A DNA stretch of 64,000 bases from CBDBKE01 sp965218055 (GTDB taxonomy: Bacteria > Acidobacteriota > Terriglobia > JAJPHL01 > JAPKYU01). Under the pieces are notes generated by a model. It had not been told where the DNA came from. It saw nothing but the letters and a program-made list of their open reading frames with translations, and ran no database searches. This document shows, piece after piece, positions 41,309 through 49,596 of the stretch. Position 1 is the first letter of the stretch; each line of letters begins with the position of its first letter. The stretch covers positions 2,604,001-2,668,000 of the forward strand of contig CBDCKA010000002.1 in the NCBI GenBank assembly GCA_965218055.1, read 5' to 3'. The position numbers and the translations under genes are program-made.

Positions 41309-43872
41309 ACCTTGTATTCCGCTGCGTGCTGTTCGCAGAGCCAGAGGTGATGTCCCTCTGGAGTGGGGACTATTCTCAGACCCCCCCAATGTTGTGCGGG
41401 ATCGAGATCATCCAGCAGGTGTCGTAGGCCGCGCAGCGTGGCGCCACCGACCTGCTTTTCACCTAATAATTCGCCCACGCCCAGCTTTTCCGGGTCTTTT
41501 ATCTCGGGTAGCTTTTTCACCAATTCATTCATAAACGTGATGTCATTCCTGAACAGCTTTTCATATCCCGATTTCGGCAAGGCTAAGGACGGTGCGACCA
41601 GGGGCGCGGCATACTTCAAGACGGAGACCAAATGCCCGATGTAGGGCGCCACTGTTTGCAGCCACGCGGCAGGCTTTTCAATGACATAACGGCCTACCTC
41701 AGAAGTCGGATGCCAACGGCCGGGTGCTTGGCAAAACAGTTGCAACTCCAGCTTTTGACCTGCAAATTTTGCCCACCATTCAGCCGTCCGGGTTTTCGGT
41801 CCTTTGGGGCGCAAAACAAAAACATTGGGACAATGCAAATCGACATTCGCTTGCTCGCGTCGAAAAACATTCAGGAATTCACGCTGGGTCAGCTCACGCA
41901 GGTCTTTGAGCTCCTGGAGTGTTTCCTCGTGTTGCTCGGTTACGAGAGAAGTAAGATTGTCAATGCGCAAGAGCACGTCACCCTGGGTGCGCCAATCAAT
42001 GCCGAAGAGCAAGCTGGCAACGGAAACGTTCTGAAATGCGTCCCGGCACTGGACTTCCATGACGGGCGGGTCACGTTCGATTGCCCGCTCCAGCTCAGCG
42101 AGGTCGAACTCGTAGTGGCAACGCGACCCCTTATGGCCGGGGCAGGGAATCCTGCGATCCACCCTCAGTCCGGGGAATCGCCCGATCGTCAACTCCAGGC
42201 CGTCTCGGAGCAGGGCGAAGAAGTTATGTGGAAAACGTCCACGGACAGTCAGCCGGATATACCGGTCGTGCAGGAAAGCCTGCACCAGTGCCAAATGGTT
42301 TCGTTTCGGACTGTCGGCAAAGAGAGCGCCGAGACGCCAATGCGTGTGGGTCGTGAAGCGGTGGGTGCGCGCAATAAACCACGTTGGCAGCCCAGCTGGC
42401 ATCGTAGAAGAAAACACAAATTTCATCGAAATTTCCTTACTTGTGCTTCTACGTGGGGTTTCGCTCCACGTCTCTTCATACGGCGGAGGGTCCAGGGGCA
42501 AACGCTCCACGACGATACTGATTTCCCTGTTTTGCAGCGTTCTGTAGGATAGGTCGAAACGCTCCATCAGGCAAAGGAAGTGGCCTCGCATGGCAGGATC
42601 AATATCCCGCCAGATCTCTTCCATGTGGGCGCGGGTGAAGATTCCCGATCTGCCGATGACCTGCTCGCTTTCAAGAACTCTGCTGATGGACTTAGTCACC
42701 CACTGGGGGTCAAGGATTACCGTATCGTTCAGCTCCAGGTCGTCCTGGAAATAGACGATGTCACCAAGTTCATGAAGCCACTTGGAGAGCACTGGCTGTT
42801 CCTCCCCAGTGACGTTGTGCTGGGCCATCACTTGGCACAATTGCTGCGGTGAGATGAAATTTTCCTGTCTGGCCCGAATAGCATCGGCCGCTGTGAGCCA
42901 CTTGGCGGGCCAACTCTGGCCCATGAGAGGTAGATCGGCCGCGGCCGCGGCAATAGCTTCCCTCAGTTGAGGAATTCCGTTGCCGTCGCGGTTGCTTATT
43001 GCATAGTGCCCAACAACTTGCGGATACTTGGCCCGCAGTTCGGCCAGGGGGATGTCGGCATCCCGCTGGTCAGTGTGCGTCGCGACAATCAAAACGGGTG
43101 ACTCAGGCGCGCGGGCTTGGATGGTGTCGAGCCAGTAATAGAGTCTGCCTTGTTCGAAACCGTGCCGGGCATTCCACGCCAAGATGAAAAGCGAGCGGTT
43201 GGTGAGGAAAAACTGAAACGTGGCGTGATAAATCTCCTGCCCGCCAAAGTCCCAACCGTTGAGCTGCATGCTCACGCCCGCGTTTTTTGGGTGCGGCAAG
43301 TTTAGCGAAACGACCTCAATGCCGTGCGTGGTGTCCTGCGGAGTGAACTTTTCTCCGCGCAAAGCGCGCAGTAAGCACGTTTTTCCTACTCCACCCTCAC
43401 CCACCACCAGCAGTTTCGATAACCACTGCTTTCCGCTCTCCTGAAACCGCGCGCGCAGGTAGGCGAGGACAGCCTTGGTTCCTTGCTGAATGACTTCAAC
43501 CGGCGGCTCGTTCAGTGGATTATCGTCAACGTCTAAAGACTCCAGGCTGCTGAGGTGGCCGATCTCGGGCGGCAGCGCACGGAGTTGATTCCCATGGAGC
43601 TTGAGTTCTTGTAGGCTGGTGAGCTGGCCGATCTCGGGGGGCAGCGCGCGGAGTTGATTACTATCGAGGTTAAGCTCTTGTAGGCTGGTGAGCTGGCCGA
43701 TCTCCGGGGGAAGCGCGCTGAGTTGATTATTTTCGAGGTCCAGCTCTTGTAGGTTGGTGAGCTGGCCAATCTCGGGGGGCAGCGCAGTCAGCCCTTGTTT
43801 GCTAAGGTCAAGCGAAGGCCGCCTATCTTTGGCTGCCTCCTTGATGACTTGCAGAAGTTGCTTCTTTGTCAT
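41305..43872 (-). CDS. Roco protein: LRR, Roc GTPase and COR domain
   Basis: An 855-aa protein, starting at ATG 43872 (a TTG two codons upstream is also in frame). Residues about 20-120 are leucine-rich repeats of 23 aa with consensus LPPEIGQLTSLQEL. Next is a Roc GTPase: P-loop GEGGVGKT (near residue 160), switch II WDFGGQEIYH and ATHTDQRD at the G4 position. COR follows (from about residue 330: QHNVTGEEQPVLSKWLHELGD, then LDPQWVTKSISRVL). About 300 further residues (CPGHKGSRC and beyond) are not assigned. Roco proteins are LRRK2-type GTPases that dimerise; bacterial forms are often in accessory regions. The stop overlaps the convergent MEMO gene by four bases. Confidence 0.88.
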   Translation of the reverse strand: MTKKQLLQVIKEAAKDRRPSLDLSKQGLTALPPEIGQLTNLQELDLENNQLSALPPEIGQLTSLQELNLDSNQLRALPPEIGQLTSLQELKLHGNQLRALPPEIGHLSSLESLDVDDNPLNEPPVEVIQQGTKAVLAYLRARFQESGKQWLSKLLVVGEGGVGKTCLLRALRGEKFTPQDTTHGIEVVSLNLPHPKNAGVSMQLNGWDFGGQEIYHATFQFFLTNRSLFILAWNARHGFEQGRLYYWLDTIQARAPESPVLIVATHTDQRDADIPLAELRAKYPQVVGHYAISNRDGNGIPQLREAIAAAAADLPLMGQSWPAKWLTAADAIRARQENFISPQQLCQVMAQHNVTGEEQPVLSKWLHELGDIVYFQDDLELNDTVILDPQWVTKSISRVLESEQVIGRSGIFTRAHMEEIWRDIDPAMRGHFLCLMERFDLSYRTLQNREISIVVERLPLDPPPYEETWSETPRRSTSKEISMKFVFSSTMPAGLPTWFIARTHRFTTHTHWRLGALFADSPKRNHLALVQAFLHDRYIRLTVRGRFPHNFFALLRDGLELTIGRFPGLRVDRRIPCPGHKGSRCHYEFDLAELERAIERDPPVMEVQCRDAFQNVSVASLLFGIDWRTQGDVLLRIDNLTSLVTEQHEETLQELKDLRELTQREFLNVFRREQANVDLHCPNVFVLRPKGPKTRTAEWWAKFAGQKLELQLFCQAPGRWHPTSEVGRYVIEKPAAWLQTVAPYIGHLVSVLKYAAPLVAPSLALPKSGYEKLFRNDITFMNELVKKLPEIKDPEKLGVGELLGEKQVGGATLRGLRHLLDDLDPAQHWGGLRIVPTPEGHHLWLCEQHAAEYKV
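43513..43788 (-). repeat. Near-identical 69-bp LRR-coding tandem repeats
   Basis: Four consecutive copies of a 69-bp unit inside the Roco gene code for the 23-aa repeat. At DNA level, blocks such as GCTGACCTTGTAGGCTGGTG (- strand variations) recur almost unchanged. This suggests recent duplication by slippage or recombination. Confidence 0.7.
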
Positions 43873-43939
43873 GGCCAATTCGCCCGCTAGAGTGGAATTG
43901 TCTCTGCTGGTGCGAAGCCGCCTGCGACAGCGCTAAGAG

Positions 43940-45031
43940 CTAGCTGCCGGCGAGCTTGGTAACGGTGACTTCGCGGGCCACCACCAGGCTGCCTTCCAGT
44001 ACATCGCCCACCACACGGACTGTATCGCCCACCTTCAGCGAGGCCAGGTTGCTGCGGGTGTTCATCCGGCGGATTGCGGTACCGCCGGTAAGCAGTATCC
44101 TGCGTTCCCCCTTTTCGGTGCGGAGCCGAATCTGCTCGTTTCCCGGGGTGGTGTCCAACGCAATGATGACTCCGGAGAGGCGGACCACCCCACCCGGGGA
44201 AACCTCTTCCCCCCTACTGGCGGATCGCCCCTCGAGTTGCGCGCTTTCAGGGGTCGTTGACCTTTGCACTAACACTTCGCGGGCAATCCACTCGCCGCTG
44301 TCCATCCGGTCGCCCACGATGGCCACACGATCGCCGGACTCCACGGAGCGCAGGATGCTGTCGCTGCCTGCGCGCTTGATTAGGGTGATCCCGGTCAACA
44401 GGATCTTCTGCGGTTGGTTTTTGGTGTCCCGCAGTTCGAGCAAGTCAGCCGCCGCCGTGACCACCGTGCCGACTACGCCGGAAGCGCCCTCGGGCAGTGT
44501 GGGGAACTCCAACACAGCGTTTCCTGAAGCCGGTTCCCCAGTAGCGCCAGTAGCGCCTGTAACAGGCGTTCCAGGCGGTGCTGCAGGCGGCAGCGCCGAA
44601 TCCTGTGGCGGGATAAAGCCGCCGTGCCCGCCTGCTACTGGAAGCTCGGAAGGGTCAGTCTCGCCGCGCAGCTTGCGCTCTCGGACGTCTGGATGAGGCA
44701 GGATCTCCTTGGCGTAAGGGCCGCGCCCCTTGATCTTCTTCAGGCGGACGGCGACCGGATCACCTACTCGAAGGTCCTCCAGCGCCAACCGGAACTTGTC
44801 TACGCGGACCACTGTGCGCTGGTCCACCCAAAACAGCACCTCGCCATAATCCAGCGACCGGACTAGCATCTGGTCCTTGTCGATGGCGCCGATGTGGCCA
44901 GTCAGGGCCTCCCTTTTGCCCAGGCCGGTTGGCCAGGGAAGCTCCCTTTGCTGTGCCGTCAGCGGAAGCGCCAGGACAAGGACGAGGCCCACAGCAATTC
45001 GCTGCAACCTTCGCTGCAACCAGGGATGCAT
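43940..45031 (-). CDS. Secreted DUF5666-like protein
   Basis: A 363-aa exported protein. ATG 45031 starts a signal peptide (MHPWLQRRLQRIAVGLVLVLALPLTA). The mature part has three similar OB-like units: VRVDKFRLALEDLRVGDPVAVRLKKI, then KILLTGITLIKRAGSDSILR, then RILLTGGTAIRRMNTRSNLA. The pattern 'strand, threshold word, GDxVxVxG' fits DUF5666. A linker rich in P/A/G/T lies at about 150-200. Function unknown. The open frame continues upstream through mog but not as a protein. Confidence 0.7.
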   Translation of the reverse strand: MHPWLQRRLQRIAVGLVLVLALPLTAQQRELPWPTGLGKREALTGHIGAIDKDQMLVRSLDYGEVLFWVDQRTVVRVDKFRLALEDLRVGDPVAVRLKKIKGRGPYAKEILPHPDVRERKLRGETDPSELPVAGGHGGFIPPQDSALPPAAPPGTPVTGATGATGEPASGNAVLEFPTLPEGASGVVGTVVTAAADLLELRDTKNQPQKILLTGITLIKRAGSDSILRSVESGDRVAIVGDRMDSGEWIAREVLVQRSTTPESAQLEGRSASRGEEVSPGGVVRLSGVIIALDTTPGNEQIRLRTEKGERRILLTGGTAIRRMNTRSNLASLKVGDTVRVVGDVLEGSLVVAREVTVTKLAGS

Positions 45032-45066
45032 GACCTGCGGTTTCGTTCGCACAATGGAGTGGGCGC

Positions 45067-45543
45067 TCAATGCCGGGAGTTGCCGCGGAGCAGTTCCAGC
45101 ACGTGGGGCAGCAGGTCGGCCACCGCGTCGAGCGATTGTCGGGCGCCGTTGGGGCTGCCGGGAAGGTTCAGAATCAGCTTGGTGCCGTGCGTGCCGGCCA
45201 CAGCACGGGAGAGAGCTGCGCGGCGAGTGTGCTTCATCCCATCGGCGCGCATCAACTCTGCCAGCCCGGGCACCTCGCGCTCGATGACGGCCCGGGTGGT
45301 CTCCGGAGTCACATCGCGCGGAGCCACGCCGGTGCCGCCGGTGGTGAAGATGGCGTCCAGGTCGTCGCGGGCAACCCACTGTTCAAGGGCCAATAGAATG
45401 GCGGCGGGCTCGTCGGGCACAATGCCCTGTGCCAGCACCTCCCACCCCAGTGCGCCGAGCCGCTCGGCCACTTCCGCACCCGAGCGGTCGGGCCGTTCAC
45501 GCCTATAGCAGGAATCGCTGACGGTCAGGACAGCCGCGCGCAC
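45067..45543 (-). CDS. mog: Molybdopterin adenylyltransferase (Mog/MoaB)
   Basis: Adenylates molybdopterin before metal insertion by MoeA. It has 158 aa from GTG 45543. The active-site motifs TTGGTGVAPRDVTPE and NLPGSPNGA are intact. The stop of the upstream response regulator (45545-45547) is one base before the GTG, so the two are coupled. Confidence 0.94.
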   Translation of the reverse strand: MRAAVLTVSDSCYRRERPDRSGAEVAERLGALGWEVLAQGIVPDEPAAILLALEQWVARDDLDAIFTTGGTGVAPRDVTPETTRAVIEREVPGLAELMRADGMKHTRRAALSRAVAGTHGTKLILNLPGSPNGARQSLDAVADLLPHVLELLRGNSRH

Positions 45544-45544
45544 T

Positions 45545-46270
45545 TCACATGCTCTCTTCGTCCATCAGGCGGAGGGCTTCCATCAGCAGACTTTGCGTGC
45601 CGGCGGTCGTGCTCCGCTCGTCGCTACGCCCGCTGAAGTCCAGTTGGAAGCTGCCGTCGTTCCAGTGCACGATATGATTGATGACGGGATCGCCCTTGAC
45701 GTCGTTCATCACCGCATGATGGATTTGCCCATCGGCAAAGTAAATCGTTGCCGTTTCCCGATCGTCCGGCCCGGTAACCGACAGGGCGCAGGTCTTCTGG
45801 CCCATTTCCAGGGTCTGGAACAAGTCCATGATGCCCATCTCGCTCAGCCGACCGGCGAAACCCCCGCCGGGCGCTGCCGATTCCCGCTGCATCTTTTCCA
45901 GGTGGATGCGGTCAATGATGCGCTTGGCGCGCTTGGTCAGGTCGCGCACGAAAAAGGGCTTGATGAAAAAGTCTTCCACCTGGTCGGAAATCCCTTGCAG
46001 TCTTTCATCCACGTCCGTCTTGGTGGCCAGCAAGACGACCGGAACCTTCTGGGTCTGCGGCTTGGCCCGTAGTTTCTCCAACAGCTGGCGACCATCCAGC
46101 CCGCCCATGCGGTAGTCGCTGATCACCAGGTCGGGCGGCGACTCCAGGGCTTTCAACAGCGCATCGGTGCCGTCGGTGGCGGCCTCGACCTTGGCATGCG
46201 GTTCCAAGCCTCGACGCATCAGGTCCAGCACCAGCGGGCTGTCGTCTGCCAGCAGGATCCTTACCGCCAC
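45545..46270 (-). CDS. Response regulator receiver with C-terminal DUF4388 domain
   Basis: A 241-aa protein. GTG 46270 start. The receiver (residues 1 to about 120) has DDSP acidic pocket, D52-type phosphoacceptor in DLVISDYRMGGLDG, T in LLATKTD and K in FIKPFF. A linker leads to DUF4388 (about 140-230: GIMDLFQTLEMGQKTCALSVTG, IYFADGQIHHAVMNDVKGDP), a domain of gliding/signalling proteins. It is inserted between moaC and mog, overlapping the moaC stop by 10 bases. No histidine kinase is next to it. Confidence 0.92.
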   Translation of the reverse strand: MAVRILLADDSPLVLDLMRRGLEPHAKVEAATDGTDALLKALESPPDLVISDYRMGGLDGRQLLEKLRAKPQTQKVPVVLLATKTDVDERLQGISDQVEDFFIKPFFVRDLTKRAKRIIDRIHLEKMQRESAAPGGGFAGRLSEMGIMDLFQTLEMGQKTCALSVTGPDDRETATIYFADGQIHHAVMNDVKGDPVINHIVHWNDGSFQLDFSGRSDERSTTAGTQSLLMEALRLMDEESM

Positions 46271-46743
46271 GTTTTACTCCGGTAGTTGCCGCTCCGGCCG
46301 CCGCTCTTCTCCAGCAAGCAGAGGGAGGTAATTTCCATCGAGCGATCCAGCGCCTTGCACATATCGTAGACCGTCAGGGCCCCGACCGCCACCGCGGTCA
46401 GCGCCTCCATCTCCACTCCGGTTCCTCCGGTCGTGCTGACAGTTGACAGCAACTCGACGCCATTGTCGCACACGCGTGCCTCCACATCAATGTGGGTCAG
46501 CAGCAGAGGATGGCACAGAGGAATCAGTTCGGCGGTTCGCTTGGCGGCGGTGATTCCCGCGACGCGGGCGATTTCCAGTGGGTCGCCCTTGGGGTTCTTC
46601 GGCAGGCGCCGCAGCGCCTCCGGGGAAATGCAGAGGAAGGCTCGGGCGCGCGCCTGACGGCGGGTGGCCGGCTTCTGGCTGACATCCACCATGCGGGCTC
46701 GCCCCTGTTTGTCCCAATGCGTCGGTTTAGACATGTTCTGCAT
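46261..46743 (-). CDS. moaC: Cyclic pyranopterin monophosphate synthase
   Basis: Second enzyme of the first molybdenum-cofactor step. It has 160 aa. Motifs: KGDPLEIARVAGITAAKRT, then LIPLCHPL, TGVEMEALTAVAVGALTVYDMCKA and the C-terminal KSGGRSG. ATG 46743 and ATG 46734 are both possible. It lies 16 bases after moeA. Confidence 0.94.
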   Translation of the reverse strand: MQNMSKPTHWDKQGRARMVDVSQKPATRRQARARAFLCISPEALRRLPKNPKGDPLEIARVAGITAAKRTAELIPLCHPLLLTHIDVEARVCDNGVELLSTVSTTGGTGVEMEALTAVAVGALTVYDMCKALDRSMEITSLCLLEKSGGRSGNYRSKTWR

Positions 46744-46759
46744 TGCGATGGTCGGCTAC

Positions 46760-48013
46760 CTACTGGGATCGGGGAAGCACCCCAACCAGTTCTCCTTCGG
46801 CCAGCTCGCCGCGGTCCTCGGGGACTACCAGGTAGCAGTTGGCGCGAGCCAGCGCGGCAACGTCACCCGAGCCCTGCCAGGGCACGGTCCGCACCGCCGG
46901 GAGGAAATCGCTCCGCGCTTCCTCCGGGGCCGCGGCCTGGCTCAGGATCGCGGGTAAGAAGCTCGTCAGGCCGGGCTTCTGCCGCACCGGCTGCTCCAGC
47001 CGGGCCCGTGGGAACACCAGCGGGGGTGGCTCCGCTCCGCATAGCAGATTCAGCGCCGGTCGCGCAAACAGCTCGAACGTCACCATTGTAGAAAGTGGAT
47101 TTCCTGGCAGGCCAAAGAAAAGCGTTCCGCGCGCCCGTCCGAATACTAGCGGACGTCCCGGCTTGATGGCCACGGCATCGAAGTAGAACTCGGCGCCCAG
47201 GTCGCGCAACACCTGCTCGACCAGGTCGTATTTTCCTACCGAGACGCCCCCGGAGAGCAGCAGCAGGTCGGCGGCCAGCCCCTGCTCGATCAACTGCCGC
47301 AGCCGTCCGTATTCATCGGGCGCGATGGGCAACGGGCAGGGGTGACCGCCGACGGCGGCCACCTGCACCCGCAACGAGTAGCTGTTGCTGTTGCGAATCT
47401 GAAAGGGGAGCGGCTGGCGGTCCAGTTCCAGCACCTCGTCTCCGGTGGGCAGGATGGCCACCTGGGGCCGGCGAAAGACCGGAACCGTGACGCAACCGAC
47501 GCTCGCGAGCATGCCGATCTCCGCGTAGCCCAGCCGCCGTCCGGCGGGCAGTACCCCAGCGCCGGCGGACGCCTCGGAGCCGCGCGGCACCAGGTTTTCA
47601 CCGGCATGCACGCTGCGCTGAATCTGAATCCGCTCGGCTCCTGCTTCTTGTACATCAAGCCGCTTGCTGTATTCGATCATGACCACCGCGTCGGCGCCGG
47701 CCGGCACCGGCGCTCCGGTCATGATGGAGACGCATGCGCCGGCGTGCATTGTGCCGTCAAAGACGGAGCCGGCGCGTACCTCGCCCACCAGCTTCAGCTC
47801 CACTGGCGGCGCAGCCACTTCGGCCGCGCGCACGGCGTAGCCATCGCGGGTGGCGCGGTCAAACGGCGGATAATCCCGATCCGCAAGAATCGGCTCCCCC
47901 AGGACCCTGCCTGCTGCGGCCGAAAGCTCGGCGGTTTCCCGCGCCGGACGGTCGCTTACAGCACGCACCTTGTCCAGGACTATCTGCCGTGCTTCGGAAA
48001 ATCGTAGCATCAT
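46760..48013 (-). CDS. moeA: Molybdopterin molybdenumtransferase
   Basis: Inserts molybdate into adenylated molybdopterin. It has 417 aa from ATG 48013 (followed by a second ATG), because MMLRFSEARQIVLDKV matches the family start. Domain motifs: DYPPFDRATRDGYAVRA, MTGAPVPAGADAVVMIE, the MPT-binding LLLSGGVSVGKYD and GLPGNPLSTMVTFELF. It is the first gene of the moeA-moaC-RR-mog run. Confidence 0.94.
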   Translation of the reverse strand: MMLRFSEARQIVLDKVRAVSDRPARETAELSAAAGRVLGEPILADRDYPPFDRATRDGYAVRAAEVAAPPVELKLVGEVRAGSVFDGTMHAGACVSIMTGAPVPAGADAVVMIEYSKRLDVQEAGAERIQIQRSVHAGENLVPRGSEASAGAGVLPAGRRLGYAEIGMLASVGCVTVPVFRRPQVAILPTGDEVLELDRQPLPFQIRNSNSYSLRVQVAAVGGHPCPLPIAPDEYGRLRQLIEQGLAADLLLLSGGVSVGKYDLVEQVLRDLGAEFYFDAVAIKPGRPLVFGRARGTLFFGLPGNPLSTMVTFELFARPALNLLCGAEPPPLVFPRARLEQPVRQKPGLTSFLPAILSQAAAPEEARSDFLPAVRTVPWQGSGDVAALARANCYLVVPEDRGELAEGELVGVLPRSQ

Positions 48014-48106
48014 GTCATGGCACGCTTCAGGGGAAGCAAAGTAGCGGCAATCTTTAGTTCGCCATCGAGCAACGGCACTCAAAGAGTGCGGTTGCTCGGC
48101 GAACCA

Positions 48107-49438
48107 TTAAGTTGAAACTGTACCGGCCGGTTGCTGATTCCATTCCTCGGAAAATTTCGCGCCCGGCACCCAAACCGCTTCCTCGCGTTCCGGCCCGGTG
48201 GAGACCAGGGAGACCTCCACGCCGGCGCTGTCCCTGACGAACTGCAGATAGTCGCGGGCTCGCGGCGGGAGCTGTTCGTAGGAATTGAGGCCGAAAGTGG
48301 AGCAGCGCCACCCCGGCAGGCGGCGATACACCGGCTCCACCTGATCCAGTACGTGAGCCAGGGCGGGCATCTCGTTCAAGTTGCTTCCGCGGTAGCGGTA
48401 ACCGACGCAGACCGGAATCTCTTCCAGATGGTCGAGCACGTCCAGCTTGGTGATGACCAGCGAGTCCAGCCCGTTGATGGTGCAGCTGTAGCGGAGCACC
48501 GGCAAGTCCAACCAGCCGCAACGGCGCGCCCGGCCGGTGACCGAGCCAAATTCGGCGCCACGCTCGCGGAGCGTGTCTCCCTCGGGACCGCGGGCCTCTG
48601 TGGGAAATGGCCCGCCGCCGACGCGAGTGGTGTAGGCCTTGGAAACGCCCACCACGCTTCCGATGCGCGTGGGTGCGACGCCCAAACCGATGCAGGCGCC
48701 GCCGGCCGTGGCGTTCGAAGAGGTGACGAAGGGGTAGGTGCCGTGGTCAATGTCCAGCATGGTGCCCTGGGCGCCTTCGAACAGCACCGAGCGCCCGCGC
48801 TCGATCTCGCGGGCCAGTAACGCGGCCGTGTCCGCGACCAATGGGCGCAACCGCTCCGCGTACTGTCCATATTGCTCGACGATCTGGCGGGCATCCACCG
48901 AATCCGGCGAATCCAGCGCCCGGGCCAACAGATTTTTCTCAGCCACGCACAGTTCCACCAGGCAGGCGAACGACTCCGCGTCCAGCAGGTCGGCCATCCG
49001 GATGCCGCGCCGGCCCATCTTGTCCTCGTAGGTCGGGCCAATGCCGCGCGAAGTGGTGCCGATGCGCGCTTTACCGGTCGCGCTTTCGGCCGCCTTCTCC
49101 ATCATCCGATGGTAGGGAAAGACGACTTGGGCACGGTGGCTGATGTACAGCCTGCCGCTCACCTGGACCCCGGCTTGTTCCAACGCCTGGATTTCCGCCA
49201 GCAGCGCGGCCGGGTCCAGCACCACGCCGTTGCCGATCACGGCCAGTTTGTTGGGGCGCAGGATGCCGCTGGGAATCAACTGGAGGATAAACTTTTGCTC
49301 GCCCAGGCGCACCGTATGCCCGGCGTTGTGGCCACCCTGGTAGCGGGCGACGATATCAAATTTTTCGGTCAGCAGGTCGACCACCTTACCCTTGCCTTCG
49401 TCGCCCCACTGGGTTCCCACAACAACCAGATTTCTCAT
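48107..49438 (-). CDS. purA: Adenylosuccinate synthetase
   Basis: IMP + Asp + GTP to adenylosuccinate, first step to AMP. It has 443 aa. Motifs: GTQWGDEGKGKVVDLL (phosphate loop), GGHNAGHTV, GTTSRGIGPTYEDK, VLFEGAQGTMLDIDHGTYPFVTSSN and GRARRCGWLDL. It is complete and lies upstream of moeA. Confidence 0.97.
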   Translation of the reverse strand: MRNLVVVGTQWGDEGKGKVVDLLTEKFDIVARYQGGHNAGHTVRLGEQKFILQLIPSGILRPNKLAVIGNGVVLDPAALLAEIQALEQAGVQVSGRLYISHRAQVVFPYHRMMEKAAESATGKARIGTTSRGIGPTYEDKMGRRGIRMADLLDAESFACLVELCVAEKNLLARALDSPDSVDARQIVEQYGQYAERLRPLVADTAALLAREIERGRSVLFEGAQGTMLDIDHGTYPFVTSSNATAGGACIGLGVAPTRIGSVVGVSKAYTTRVGGGPFPTEARGPEGDTLRERGAEFGSVTGRARRCGWLDLPVLRYSCTINGLDSLVITKLDVLDHLEEIPVCVGYRYRGSNLNEMPALAHVLDQVEPVYRRLPGWRCSTFGLNSYEQLPPRARDYLQFVRDSAGVEVSLVSTGPEREEAVWVPGAKFSEEWNQQPAGTVST

Positions 49439-49596
49439 GGCACAATCCGGATTCTATCATGGGCCGCAGGCACGGGACCCCAGGCACGCGGCCGCAGACA
49501 GCGGCCCGTCGCGTGGGCCAGGCAGGCTGGTGAAAAGCCCGGCAACCAATAGCGCTGGAAAAACAGCTTCCCAGGATGTACCGGGGAGGGTGCGGC

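Noticed and set aside
43513..43788. CRISPR-like regular repetition
   Set aside because: The 69-bp repeats are in frame with a leucine-rich repeat protein and have no spacers.
45032..45379. N-terminal 116-codon extension of the DUF5666-like protein
   Set aside because: It is antisense-like Arg/His-rich sequence over mog, and a clear signal peptide begins at 45031.
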